Below are positions 18,376 to 26,347 of a stretch of DNA of 64,000 nt, one piece after another. Within the stretch, counting starts at the first letter, position 1, and every line of letters begins with the position of its first letter. A model generated the notes under the pieces. The model did not search any database, was not told the origin of the DNA, and saw only the letters and a list, made by a program, of their open reading frames with translations. The stretch is from Algoriphagus aquaeductus (GTDB lineage: Bacteria > Bacteroidota > Bacteroidia > Cytophagales > Cyclobacteriaceae). The stretch spans positions 203,167-267,166 of the forward strand of contig NZ_QKTX01000006.1 in assembly GCF_003253485.1 (NCBI RefSeq), read 5' to 3'. The translations under genes and the position numbers were made by a program.

Positions 18376-18406
18376 AAAAAGGATCCCAAATTCTGAGATC
18401 CTTTTT
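18376..18406 (-). terminator. Terminator of the diheme cytochrome gene
   Basis: Arms AAAAAGGATC (18376-18385) and GATCCTTTTT (18397-18406) form a 10-bp stem with an 11-base loop. The A/T-rich stem base supplies the U tract when read on the minus strand. It is 27 bases past the stop of the minus-strand cytochrome gene. Confidence 0.75.
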
Positions 18407-18432
18407 GGGAGTAAATCCAAAATTGGGAAGAC

Positions 18433-19416
18433 TTACTTCGCTGCAGTAAACTTGATCACTTCATTTTTGGTAGCAGGAAGCGTCTTCAAGTATGCATAAA
18501 TTGCCCGAAGATCTTCTTCTTTCATACCCGCATACATGGTCCAGGGCATGATGGAATTAAATTCCCCCGGTGCCACTTTGGGATTGACATATCCTGAATC
18601 CTGATATTGTTTAAATCGGGCAAGAAACATTTCTTCAGACCAATTGCCGATTCCTGTGTCTGGGCAAGGTGTAATATTGGAGGATGTAACCAAGGAACCG
18701 TCAGGAAATGGGAATGACCGTCCTCCTGAGTAAGCTTTTTCCGGAATAATCACTCCTTGAGGTGTCACCTGAGTATGGCATTCGATACATCCGGAGGCAT
18801 TGACAAGGTAGGCACCATAGGCAATTTGGTCACTTGGATCAGGTTTTTTTTCCGGTTGAGAGTTGGTAGGGATGGTTCGTAATATCAAGCTCACAGGGAA
18901 ATCTGCTTTTGAGTCGGGGACTTCATTTTCGATGGTAGGAAGACTCCTGACGTAGGCAATGATGTCGTAAATGTCTTCTGGATCCATCTTTCCATAATAG
19001 GCATAAGGCATCAGCGGAAACATGGGCCTTCCGTCATTAGTGACTCCGGTGGTGATCAGGCGATACAATTCCCCGTCGGTATAATCGGAAATCCCAAATG
19101 GAGTGATGTTTTTTGCATAAAATACGCCGGGGAGGCCCATTCCATGATCAAATCGATCTCCACCAGCACCTAAAGTTCCCGGAGCCGGTGGGCCAGAAAA
19201 TTCGGAAAAATCCCGCTTGGAATGGCAATCCATACATACGGCCACATGATTGGCAAGGTATGCACCCCGCTCAATTCGTTCCGGCGTATATTCAATGGTA
19301 AGTTCTTGTGGGGAATCTACTCTGGGAAAACCCAGCTGTAAAAAGGCCAGTGCACAGACCAATAATAGAATCACCGCACCTAGAAGGTAGGCGAATACTT
19401 TTAAGATTTTTTTCAT
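18433..19416 (-). CDS. Membrane-anchored diheme c-type cytochrome
   Basis: A 327-residue electron-transfer protein with one N-terminal membrane helix (about residues 5-28) and two cytochrome c domains facing the periplasm. Heme sites are CMDCH (61-65) and CIECH (210-214). Later Met residues in PLMPYAYYGKM and IMPWTMYAGM are likely axial ligands. The layout matches the diheme cytochromes that accept electrons from Tat-exported dehydrogenases (AdhB/gluconate dehydrogenase type). It could serve the GMC dehydrogenase at 22521 or another periplasmic oxidase (inference). It is transcribed alone, with a terminator before the metallophosphatase and a divergent M20 gene upstream. Confidence 0.88.
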   Translation of the reverse strand: MKKILKVFAYLLGAVILLLVCALAFLQLGFPRVDSPQELTIEYTPERIERGAYLANHVAVCMDCHSKRDFSEFSGPPAPGTLGAGGDRFDHGMGLPGVFYAKNITPFGISDYTDGELYRLITTGVTNDGRPMFPLMPYAYYGKMDPEDIYDIIAYVRSLPTIENEVPDSKADFPVSLILRTIPTNSQPEKKPDPSDQIAYGAYLVNASGCIECHTQVTPQGVIIPEKAYSGGRSFPFPDGSLVTSSNITPCPDTGIGNWSEEMFLARFKQYQDSGYVNPKVAPGEFNSIMPWTMYAGMKEEDLRAIYAYLKTLPATKNEVIKFTAAK

Positions 19417-19640
19417 AGTGCTTTTTGTTGGGACAGGAATATAAAAAACATTTTTTTGATAATGAAATGTGTTTTTGATTCAATATGTCGTATTTAATTT
19501 ATTTGATGCGAGCTTTTCAGGGATGAAATATTGAATGGTCGATTAGAATCTTTTCCTCCCAAATACTCCTTCCAGAGAAAATTCTTTATTAAGAGTCGAA
19601 ACTCTTTTTAATTTCATGGATCACAATCAACCAACCCTCT

Positions 19641-21065
19641 ATGAAGAAGATATTTCTACTCATCTTCCTTTTGCCCCTTTTTTCTGCATTAGCTCAGGAG
19701 CAAGAGGTATTGAATAAACTGGATGCCAAAGCTGACTTTTATGGAGATATCGCCAGAAAGATTTGGGCAAATCCGGAGCTCGGCTACCTTGAAACCAACA
19801 GTTCCGCACTTCTTCAAAAAACCCTTTCCGATGCAGGTTTCAAAGTGACCGCGGGTGTTGCTGAGATTCCTACTGCTTTTGTTGCGGAATATGGCTCCGG
19901 GAAACCGGTCATCGGTATAATGGCTGAGTTTGACGCGCTGCCCGGTGTTTCTCAGGAAGCGGTTCCTTTCCGTAAACCAGTAGTCGAGGGTGGTGCGGGG
20001 CATGCCTGTGGTCACCATTTGTTTGGCGCGGCTTCGGTGGCCTCGGGGATTACCATCATGGAATGGATGAAAGAGAACAAAATCCAGGGAACCATCCGTG
20101 TCTATGGCACGCCAGCCGAAGAAGGGGGAGGAGGGAAAGTTTATATTGCCAGGGCAGGTCTGATCAAAGATGTGGATGTGATGATCCATTGGCACCCAAG
20201 CAGTCAAAATGCCGCTGGAGCTACCTCCTCACTGGCAAATATTTCCACCAAATTCCGCTTTTACGGAGAAGCTTCGCACGCTGCAGCTGCACCAGAGCGA
20301 GGTAAATCATCTTTGGATGCTGTGGAGGCGATGAATTTCATGGTCAATCTGATGCGTGAACATGTGCCTCAGGAGACCAGAATGCACTATGTGATCACCA
20401 AGGGTGGTGAAGCTCCCAACGTGGTGCCGGCTTTTGCAGAATCCTATCATTATGTGAGACATCCTGACGCCATGGTGGTGAAGCAGATCTTTGATCGAAT
20501 GGTCAAAGCAGCCGAAGGGGCCGCCTTGGGAACTCAAACCCGCATGGAATACGAAGTGATCAACGGAGTGTACAATCTCTTGCCCAATGAGACATTAGCC
20601 CGGATCATGCACAAAAATTTGGAGAAAATCGGTGGGGTAACCTATACTCCGGAAGAACGAAAGTTTGCCGAGGATATCATCAAAACGTATCCAGCGGGCG
20701 TCAAAGCCTCCCCAGATGATGCGACTAAGATTGCCCCATTTGTAGTAAGTGAAGAAGGCGGTGGAGGCTCTACCGACGTAGGAGACATCAGCTGGCTGGT
20801 GCCTACGGTCGGCCTTGGTACGGCTACTTGGGTCCCCGGTACTTCTGCCCATACCTGGCAGGCAGTTGCTGCAGGTGGGATGAGCATCGGACAGAAAGGG
20901 ATGATCAACGCCGCCAAAACGATGACCCTGACTGCGATGGATATTTTCAAAGATCCGTCGGTGACAGGAAGAGCGTTGGAAGAATTGAATAAAAGAAGAG
21001 GAGAAGGATTTACCTATGAGGCTCTGGTAGGTAACAGGAAAGCACCTTTAGATTACCGAAAATAA
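19641..21065 (+). CDS. Exported M20-family amidohydrolase (AbgB/IAA-amino-acid hydrolase-like)
   Basis: A 474-residue dinuclear-metal amidohydrolase with a Sec signal peptide ending SALAQ. Metal-binding landmarks are GIMAEFDALPG, GHACGHHLFGAAS and GTPAEEGGGGK, where the Glu pair supplies the general base and a ligand. The lid/dimerisation insertion (about 215-325) contains SHAAAAPERGKSSLDAV, as in p-aminobenzoyl-glutamate and N-acyl amino acid hydrolases. Likely it deacylates N-acyl amino acids or dipeptide-like compounds in the periplasm. A small hairpin AAGAGT-CGAA-ACTCTT (19591-19606) followed by T residues lies in its leader. A strong terminator follows at 21091. Confidence 0.88.
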   Translation: MKKIFLLIFLLPLFSALAQEQEVLNKLDAKADFYGDIARKIWANPELGYLETNSSALLQKTLSDAGFKVTAGVAEIPTAFVAEYGSGKPVIGIMAEFDALPGVSQEAVPFRKPVVEGGAGHACGHHLFGAASVASGITIMEWMKENKIQGTIRVYGTPAEEGGGGKVYIARAGLIKDVDVMIHWHPSSQNAAGATSSLANISTKFRFYGEASHAAAAPERGKSSLDAVEAMNFMVNLMREHVPQETRMHYVITKGGEAPNVVPAFAESYHYVRHPDAMVVKQIFDRMVKAAEGAALGTQTRMEYEVINGVYNLLPNETLARIMHKNLEKIGGVTYTPEERKFAEDIIKTYPAGVKASPDDATKIAPFVVSEEGGGGSTDVGDISWLVPTVGLGTATWVPGTSAHTWQAVAAGGMSIGQKGMINAAKTMTLTAMDIFKDPSVTGRALEELNKRRGEGFTYEALVGNRKAPLDYRK

Positions 21066-21090
21066 AATTTGGTAAAAATCGATTCCTCAG

Positions 21091-21128
21091 AAGGCTGGAG
21101 TTCCGTTGGTGGAATTCCAGCCTTTTTT
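21091..21128 (+). terminator. Rho-independent terminator of the M20 gene
   Basis: Arms AAGGCTGGAGTTCC (21091-21104) and GGAATTCCAGCCTT (21111-21124) pair over 14 positions with one G-T, around a six-base loop. The T tract runs to 21127. It lies 26 bases past the M20 stop codon. Confidence 0.9.
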
Positions 21129-21189
21129 CGTTTGGTCTTTTTCAAAAAAATCTAACTTGTGAAAGTCTTACTCCTCACTCAAACTTATC

Positions 21190-21723
21190 ATGGATAGACG
21201 TAAATCACTCAAAATCATCGGCGGATCTGTTGCCGGAATAGCAGGGTTGGTTTTTGCCGACTGGAAATGGCAAATTGTGGATCGACTGACTCACGCGGGT
21301 TTCTTTTCCTTTGAAGAGGAGCAGTTGATTTCTGCCATTGCGGAGACATTTATCCCGGATGGTTTACCGCCGATTTTGCCATCAGCAGATGCCAAGCCCA
21401 TCGGCGCGTTGAGTACGGGTACCGATCAGTTTTTGATCAAGCTCTTCGAAAAATGCTACGAAAAAGAAGATCAAGATCTGATCAAAGCCCAGTTGAAGGT
21501 CTTGGGGAAAGCAGGATTTATGGACCTTTCTCAGGGGGACAAGGAGAAAACCCTCCTTGCTTTGAAAGATTCCGAGGTGGAGGAGGAGAAGAAATTCTAC
21601 CAGCTGATGCGATCCAATACCGTCATGGGCTTCACGACCGTAAAAGAAGTGATGGTGGACTATAGGAAGTATCAAGTAGCACCGGGTTATTACAAAGGAT
21701 GTGTGGATGTGCCTGTTTCATAA
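21190..21723 (+). CDS. Gluconate 2-dehydrogenase subunit 3-family protein
   Basis: A 177-residue small subunit of flavin-dependent periplasmic sugar dehydrogenases. The N-terminus MDRRKSLKIIGGS plus a hydrophobic Gly/Ala stretch is a Tat-type signal that probably carries the GMC subunit out as a hitchhiker. FSFEEEQLISAIAETFIPDG is the family signature; the C-terminus has GFTTVKEVM and the Tyr-rich VAPGYYKGC segment. Its partner is the GMC oxidoreductase at 22521, but a 75-aa/141-aa toxin-antitoxin pair lies between them. The combination parallels the lactose 3-dehydrogenase subunits (LacC/LacA) of Caulobacter. No Cys heme motif is present. Confidence 0.88.
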   Translation: MDRRKSLKIIGGSVAGIAGLVFADWKWQIVDRLTHAGFFSFEEEQLISAIAETFIPDGLPPILPSADAKPIGALSTGTDQFLIKLFEKCYEKEDQDLIKAQLKVLGKAGFMDLSQGDKEKTLLALKDSEVEEEKKFYQLMRSNTVMGFTTVKEVMVDYRKYQVAPGYYKGCVDVPVS

Positions 21724-21767
21724 AATCTTCTTTAGATCCCAATGTCTTTTAAATCGTAGATTAGGGT

Positions 21768-21995
21768 ATGAAAAAAATTGAAATTCAAGTAAATAAAGAA
21801 GCTTTGGATCTCTATCAAAGTCTAGATTCTAAAGAGAAGGAGCGATTTGAAGAAAGTGTTCTTCAGCTCTTGGCAATCTTCAATCGTTCGGAAATAGATC
21901 GATATGAAAGACTTAGAAATGAGATGGCTAAAGAAGCTGGGCGGAAGGGAATTACTGAGGAAGAATTAGACCGACTTTTGAAACTTGAGGATTAA
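21768..21995 (+). CDS. Putative antitoxin of the PIN toxin
   Basis: A 75-residue, highly charged, mostly helical protein with no signal peptide. The first 12 residues (MKKIEIQVNKEA) could form a beta-strand followed by helices rich in Glu, Arg and Lys. It sits directly before a PIN-domain gene, whose TTG start at 21985 overlaps its 3' end by 11 bases, the usual antitoxin-toxin coupling. I do not recognise a named antitoxin family. Small, AT-richer than the dehydrogenase genes around it. Confidence 0.7.
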   Translation: MKKIEIQVNKEALDLYQSLDSKEKERFEESVLQLLAIFNRSEIDRYERLRNEMAKEAGRKGITEEELDRLLKLED

Positions 21996-22410
21996 AAGAG
22001 TGGTCTTGGATACCAATGTGCTCATCAGCGCACATTTATTGGAGAATTCACTATCCAAAAAAGCTCTTGACCTGGCGTTTAGAAATTGTTCGGTCCTTTA
22101 TTCAGAGGAAACAATCAAGGAATTCGAATTTGTAATCCAACGCCCCAAGTTTGATAGGTATCTGACCAAAGAAATCAGGGTAGAAGCACTCTCCCTTTTT
22201 TCCAAATTAGGAATCTCCATTCAGATCCAAAGTTCTTTTGAGGTATGTCGAGATCCAAAAGACGACAAGTTTCTTCAATTGATTTTTGATGGGAGAGCGG
22301 ATTATCTCATTACCGGAGACCTTGACCTCTTGAAACTTAACCCATTTCAAGAGACTCAGATTTTAAGTCCATCTGAATTTTTAAAGCAATCAGAAAAATT
22401 GATTTTTTAA
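21985..22410 (+). CDS. PIN-domain toxin (putative ribonuclease)
   Basis: A 141-residue PIN-fold protein of the TIGR00305-like toxin group. Acidic metal ligands appear in VVLDTNVLIS (first Asp), ETIKEF (Glu), CRDPKDDKF (Asp pair) and YLITGDLDLL (terminal Asp). It should cleave RNA when free of the antitoxin. The start is TTG at 21985, overlapping the antitoxin stop; GTG at 22000, giving MVLDTN, is an alternative that would remove five residues. The module is inserted between two genes for subunits of one dehydrogenase. Strong family call, toxicity inferred. Confidence 0.82.
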   Translation: MRIKRVVLDTNVLISAHLLENSLSKKALDLAFRNCSVLYSEETIKEFEFVIQRPKFDRYLTKEIRVEALSLFSKLGISIQIQSSFEVCRDPKDDKFLQLIFDGRADYLITGDLDLLKLNPFQETQILSPSEFLKQSEKLIF

Positions 22411-22520
22411 TAGCAAAGTTCTGATTTAAAGTATTGAAAATATGATCGATAGGTGAAAAGCAATTTGATTTTATGGTCAGTTGTTTATTTCCTAACCATA
22501 AAAAGAAAACCCGAAATACC

Positions 22521-24227
22521 ATGTCAAACCTCAACCTCAAAGACAAGCAAAACACCACCTACGATGCCATCGTCATCGGTTCGGGGGCATCCGGTGGCTG
22601 GGCTGCCAAAGAACTGACCGAAAAAGGACTCAAAACCCTCGTTTTGGAGCGTGGCCGGATGGTGCGCCATATCGAGGATTATCCTACTGCCTCCAAAGCA
22701 CCTTGGGAATTCGAATTCCGTGGCGTGGTGCCCATCGAAAAACGATCAGGAATCGGTGCTGCCAATTGGGGTAGGGAAGAGACCATGCATTGGGCTTTGG
22801 CACAAGACGAACAGCCCTACATCGAAGAAAAGCCCTTCCGATGGTTTCGCGGCTATCATGTCGGAGGCAAATCCCTCCTGTGGGCTAGGGGTACACAGCG
22901 CTGGTCGGATTTTGATTTTGAAGGGCCGGCTAGAGATGGATATGCGGTGGATTGGCCGATTCGGTACAAAGACATGGAGCCTTGGTACACCTATGTGGAA
23001 ACTTTTGTGGGGTTTGCTGGCAGCCGGGATGGTTTGGATGTACTTCCCGATCAGGTGGTGCAGCCGGGTTTTGAGCTGAGTTGTGTTGAGCAGTATTACA
23101 AGGAAAAGTTAAAAGAGATTTATGGTTCGGAGCGCCACCTGGTCCAAGGCCGATGTGCGCACCTGACCGATCCGCAGCAGATTCACAAAGATCAGGGACG
23201 CAACAAGTGCATGAACCAAAACATGTGCAACCGGGGCTGTGTCTATGGGGGCTACTTTTCGGCGAATGCGTCTACCTTGCCTTGGGCTGAAAAGACCGGA
23301 AATCTGACCATTCGCCCTGACTCGGTGGTGGAATCCATCCTATACGACGAGCAAAAGGGAAAGGCCACTGGAGTCCGAGTGATTGACCGACTGACGGGCG
23401 AGGCGATTGAGTTTTATGCCAAAATCATCTTCCTCAATGCTTCCACGATCAATTCCAATGCGATTCTGCTTAATTCTAAATCTTCCAGATTTCCTGACGG
23501 ACTTGGAAATGACAATGGCCTCATGGGAAAATTCATCACCTGTCATAATTATCGTGGAAGTGGCTACGCGACCTTTGAAGGCTTTCTGGATAAGTTCAAT
23601 GATGGTCGTAATCCCGGCCACGCCTATGTGCCTCGATTCCGTAACGTCTATCGACAGGAGACGGATTTCCTCCGGGGCTATGCCATCGGGATGTCCGCCA
23701 GCCGTCAGTTGGATGGAAATGGGGAACTGATCGGTGATGCCCTGCGAGACAGTCTTCTCAATCCGAAGTATGGGCTTTGGGGCATGTCTGCCTGGATGCA
23801 GGGAGAAATGGTGCCCGAAGAGTCCAATCATATGCGACTTTCTACCGAGGAAAAAGACAAATACGGCATTCCCAAAATCATCATGTCCGTGGAGTGGAAA
23901 GAGAATGACGACAAGATGACCCGGGACTTTGTGGAGCAGCAGACCGAGATGTACGAGCGCATGGGTTTCAAAAATATCAATGTGGTCGATCGGGGTTCGC
24001 CTCCGGGTTCGGATATCCACGAGATGGGTGGCGTACGCATGGGCAATGATCCCAAAACGTCATTGTTGAATAAATACAATCAACTTCATGCTTGTAAGAA
24101 TGTATTCGTCACCGACGGAGCCTGCATGACCAGTGGCAGCACCCAGAATCCTACGCTCACCTTTATGACCCTCACCGCTCGAGCTGCTAACTATGCAGTG
24201 GAGGAATTGAATAAATTGAATTTGTAA
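22521..24227 (+). CDS. GMC-family FAD-dependent sugar dehydrogenase, large subunit
   Basis: A 568-residue glucose-methanol-choline oxidoreductase. I use ATG 22521 (MSNLNLKDKQ); a longer frame from 22473 adds an unlikely N-terminus. The FAD dinucleotide fold is AIVIGSGASGGWAAKELTE. The active-site pair is His500 (SDIHEMGGVRMG) and Asn543 (STQNPTLTFMTLT), 43 residues apart as usual. The Cys-rich CMNQNMCNRGCVYGG segment is characteristic of the gluconate/lactose 3-dehydrogenase subgroup. No signal peptide of its own, so export would rely on the subunit 3 protein at 21190. Product sugars would be 3-keto or keto acids; electrons probably go to a c-type cytochrome. Confidence 0.9.
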   Translation: MSNLNLKDKQNTTYDAIVIGSGASGGWAAKELTEKGLKTLVLERGRMVRHIEDYPTASKAPWEFEFRGVVPIEKRSGIGAANWGREETMHWALAQDEQPYIEEKPFRWFRGYHVGGKSLLWARGTQRWSDFDFEGPARDGYAVDWPIRYKDMEPWYTYVETFVGFAGSRDGLDVLPDQVVQPGFELSCVEQYYKEKLKEIYGSERHLVQGRCAHLTDPQQIHKDQGRNKCMNQNMCNRGCVYGGYFSANASTLPWAEKTGNLTIRPDSVVESILYDEQKGKATGVRVIDRLTGEAIEFYAKIIFLNASTINSNAILLNSKSSRFPDGLGNDNGLMGKFITCHNYRGSGYATFEGFLDKFNDGRNPGHAYVPRFRNVYRQETDFLRGYAIGMSASRQLDGNGELIGDALRDSLLNPKYGLWGMSAWMQGEMVPEESNHMRLSTEEKDKYGIPKIIMSVEWKENDDKMTRDFVEQQTEMYERMGFKNINVVDRGSPPGSDIHEMGGVRMGNDPKTSLLNKYNQLHACKNVFVTDGACMTSGSTQNPTLTFMTLTARAANYAVEELNKLNL

Positions 24228-24234
24228 AATAGAT

Positions 24235-24323
24235 TTCCCGCAGATCTGAGCAGATTATTTCCGCAGATTCACGCAGATGCATCACCGTGGGTCGGCGACT
24301 TTTTCTGCGTTTATCAGCGGGAA
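24235..24323. repeat. Dispersed GCAGAT repeat bounded by TTCCCGC/GCGGGAA
   Basis: The gap after the GMC gene has CCGCAGATTcACGCAGAT strings and ends TTCCCGC (24235-24241) / GCGGGAA (24317-24323), which could pair as the base of a large stem-loop. A short related string (ACCGCAGATCT) occurs near 59161. It is a member of the GCAGAT/CTGCG class of intergenic repeats; no open reading frame is present. Confidence 0.55.
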
Positions 24324-24342
24324 CTCATAACCCAAAAAACCT

Positions 24343-25209
24343 ATGAAGAAGACAATTCTACTAGTTGTCCTTGCATTTGCTTGGATCATCACCCCTTCTG
24401 AATCTCAAGCTCAGAAAAAAGGTGACCCGATGCTTCAGGTGCCCCTTGGCTTTGCCTCTTACACCTTCCGAAATCAATGGAAAAACGGCGTTCCTGAAGC
24501 ACTCGATATCATCCAACAAATGGGTTTTACAGAGTTTGAAGGTGGAGCGCCTCAAGGCGTAAGTATCGAGGACTTCAAAAAAATGCTGGCGGATCGGGGG
24601 ATTTCATTGCCTTCTACCGGTACCGGTTTCGAGCAACTCGAATCAGACCCTCAGGCAGTAGCAGACCGTGCCAAAGCTTTGGGGGCCAAGTATGTGATGT
24701 GTGCCTGGATTCCGCATAAGCGGGGGCAATTTTCCAAAGAAGATGCTGACCGCGCGATCAAAGCATTTAACGAAGGTGGAAAAGTCCTAAAGGAAAACGG
24801 AATCACCTTCAAGTACCATGTGCATGGCTATGAGTTTCAGCCTTATGGCAAAGGAACGTTGTTTGATTACTTGGTGGAAAATACCGATCCGAAATACGTC
24901 TCCCTGCAAATGGATGTAATGTGGACACATTTTGGGGGTGGAGATCCGGCGGCATTATTGAAAAAATATGGCAATCGTTGGGTTTCGCTTCACTTAAAGG
25001 ACTTCAGAAAAGGCGCTCCCAAAGATATGACTGGCCTGACCGGACCTGAAAATGACGTGCCGCTTGGTGAGGGTGAACTGGACTTTCCCGCCATCCTTCG
25101 TGAAGCCAATAAGATTGGCATCAAGCACATGTTTATCGAGGATGAAGGCGATCACGAGTTGGAGGCTTTGCCAAAAAGTATTGCCTATTTGAAGAGCTTG
25201 AAGTATTGA
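24343..25209 (+). CDS. Exported sugar phosphate isomerase/epimerase-like TIM barrel
   Basis: A 288-residue xylose-isomerase-like barrel with a Sec signal peptide (ending ESQAQ), thus periplasmic and unlikely to use phosphorylated sugars. Conserved strands and metal-binding residues: FTEFEGG (Glu), FKYHVHGYEF (His), LQMDVMW (Asp), WVSLHLKDF (His), and MFIEDEG (Glu). It follows the GMC/subunit 3 dehydrogenase in the same direction. Enzymes of this fold eliminate or epimerise 3-keto-glycosides in Bacteroidota and gut bacteria, so it may process the dehydrogenase product (inference from context). A weak terminator-like hairpin follows at 25365. Confidence 0.84.
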   Translation: MKKTILLVVLAFAWIITPSESQAQKKGDPMLQVPLGFASYTFRNQWKNGVPEALDIIQQMGFTEFEGGAPQGVSIEDFKKMLADRGISLPSTGTGFEQLESDPQAVADRAKALGAKYVMCAWIPHKRGQFSKEDADRAIKAFNEGGKVLKENGITFKYHVHGYEFQPYGKGTLFDYLVENTDPKYVSLQMDVMWTHFGGGDPAALLKKYGNRWVSLHLKDFRKGAPKDMTGLTGPENDVPLGEGELDFPAILREANKIGIKHMFIEDEGDHELEALPKSIAYLKSLKY

Positions 25210-25213
25210 GTCC

Positions 25214-25246
25214 AACTTTCACAAAGTTCGAAACTTTGGAAAAGTT
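25214..25246. repeat. AACTTT/AAAGTT palindromic repeat, copy 1
   Basis: A 33-base palindrome with the order AACTTT, AAAGTT, centre, AAACTTTGG, AAAAGTT, directly after the isomerase stop. It matches the element at 57316-57348 in all but about four positions. T-rich sequence follows, so it may also end transcription of the isomerase. Confidence 0.65.
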
Positions 25247-25364
25247 TTTTGACCTTTTTAAAAATGGTGCAGAGGCTCGGGAGGAGCTTGGATTTCCCTC
25301 CCGATTTCCTCTGACTTGGGGACTAAACTGAATAAACCAAACTGTATAAAGAATACAATCCTAA

Positions 25365-25397
25365 GTACGGGGACGAGTTGCGCCCCGGACGATTTTT
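25365..25397 (+). terminator. Terminator-like hairpin with T run
   Basis: GTaCGGGG (25365-25372) pairs with CCCCGgAC (25383-25390) with one mismatch; the plus strand then has GATTTTTTT. It is 155 bases past the isomerase stop, an unusual distance, so it may be a decayed repeat rather than the working terminator. Confidence 0.4.
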
Positions 25398-25524
25398 TTA
25401 ATGAATTGATTTTATGGGAGGTATAAGGGGGGATGGGAATCAGAGGAGGGAATTATCGGAATAAAAAGTACAATGATAAAGGATACAATTAATCAACAAC
25501 TCAAAGGGAGATCCGGAAGGGATT

Positions 25525-25556
25525 ATTTTTCCAAGGTTCAGAACTTTTGAAAAGTT
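25525..25556. repeat. AACTTT/AAAGTT palindromic repeat, degenerate copy 2
   Basis: TTTTTCCAAGGTT, centre, AACTTTTGAAAAGTT aligns with the element at 57316-57348 with several mismatches. No gene end lies next to it, which argues for a dispersed repeat. Confidence 0.5.
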
Positions 25557-25598
25557 AACTATCCTCGGTTCGATTTTAGTTTCTTGACTAGTTCTTAA

Positions 25599-25661
25599 GA
25601 TTGCTTCGGGATTTTGAGACTCGTGGATTATTGAAAAATCAGGAGGATCCCTCGCAATGAC
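25599..25661. repeat. GATTGCTTCG...CTCGCAATGAC dispersed repeat
   Basis: The two ends, GATTGCTTCGGG and CCCTCGCAATGAC, are the recognisable termini of a short inverted repeat that I know from many bacterial genomes as GTCATTGCGAGG...GAAGCAATC. The interior here is diverged. It lies immediately downstream of the response regulator stop codon. Confidence 0.6.
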
Positions 25662-25666
25662 GGTTT

Positions 25667-26347
25667 TCAACACACCAACTTAAACCCATATCCTCGCACA
25701 TTCAATATCTGGATTGCAGGATCGTCTTGTAGTTTTTTGCGGAGCTTGGTGATAAAGACATCCATGCTTCGGGCGTTGAAAAAGTCGTCCGAGCCCCAGA
25801 TCTGATTCAGAATCAGCGTGCGATCGGTGATGTCGTTGGCGTTTTGGAGTAAAATCTGAAGCAGTTGGGATTCTCTTGAGGTAAGGGGTTGCTCGGCTTC
25901 TCCCAGTTTGAGCAATTGTCGGGTAGGGTGAAATTCATACTTGCCCAATACGATCCAGTCGCTTTGGTTTTGCCTTATACGGAGCCGATCCAGATGCGCC
26001 TTGATCCGCACGATAAGTTCTTCCATACTGAACGGTTTGCGAACGTAATCATTGGCACCCAAGCCAAAACCCTTCACCACATCCTCAGTCTGACTTTTAG
26101 AAGTCAGGAAAATAATCGGAGTATGGGGATCGATTTTTCGGATTTCGGCAGCGAGCGAAAAACCGTCTTTTTTGGGCATCATCACGTCCAAAACAAGGAT
26201 ATCGGGTTTTTGCTCCTGATAGGATTCCCATGCTTTTTGTCCGTCACCACAGAGCCTTACCTTGAAATCCCGGCTCTCCAGACTTTCCTGAATGATCATT
26301 CCGAGAGCCAGTTCGTCTTCGGCAAGCAGTACGTTGATTTTGCTCAT
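25667..26347 (-). CDS. OmpR/PhoB-family response regulator
   Basis: A 226-residue two-domain regulator. The receiver has the acidic pocket (AEDE, residues 9-12), the phosphoacceptor Asp54 in LVLDVMMP, Thr/Ser in FLTSKS and Lys in VRKPFS. The C-terminal winged helix runs from about 130, with LTSRESQLLQILL and RSMDVFITKLRKKL (recognition helix) and a NVRGYGFKL wing. Regulators of this family bind direct repeats about 10-11 bases apart, as dimers. Two such triple repeats lie next to this operon at 28020 and 29015 and are its probable targets. It overlaps the kinase gene by four bases. Confidence 0.92.
   Translation of the reverse strand: MSKINVLLAEDELALGMIIQESLESRDFKVRLCGDGQKAWESYQEQKPDILVLDVMMPKKDGFSLAAEIRKIDPHTPIIFLTSKSQTEDVVKGFGLGANDYVRKPFSMEELIVRIKAHLDRLRIRQNQSDWIVLGKYEFHPTRQLLKLGEAEQPLTSRESQLLQILLQNANDITDRTLILNQIWGSDDFFNARSMDVFITKLRKKLQDDPAIQILNVRGYGFKLVC

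Larger units (their letters stand above)
25210..25666. other. 457-base gap composed of repeats, no gene
   Basis: Between the isomerase and the response regulator I see no credible reading frame. The stretch holds two AACTTT/AAAGTT palindromic repeats (25214-25246, 25525-25556), a terminator-like hairpin (25365-25397), and a GATTGC...CTCGCAATGA repeat (25599-25661) abutting the end of the response regulator gene. Confidence 0.6.

Noticed and set aside
24228-24342. Insertion sequence ends suggested by TTCCCGC/GCGGGAA and GCAGAT repeats
   Set aside because: There is no transposase and no target duplication; it fits a small dispersed intergenic repeat.
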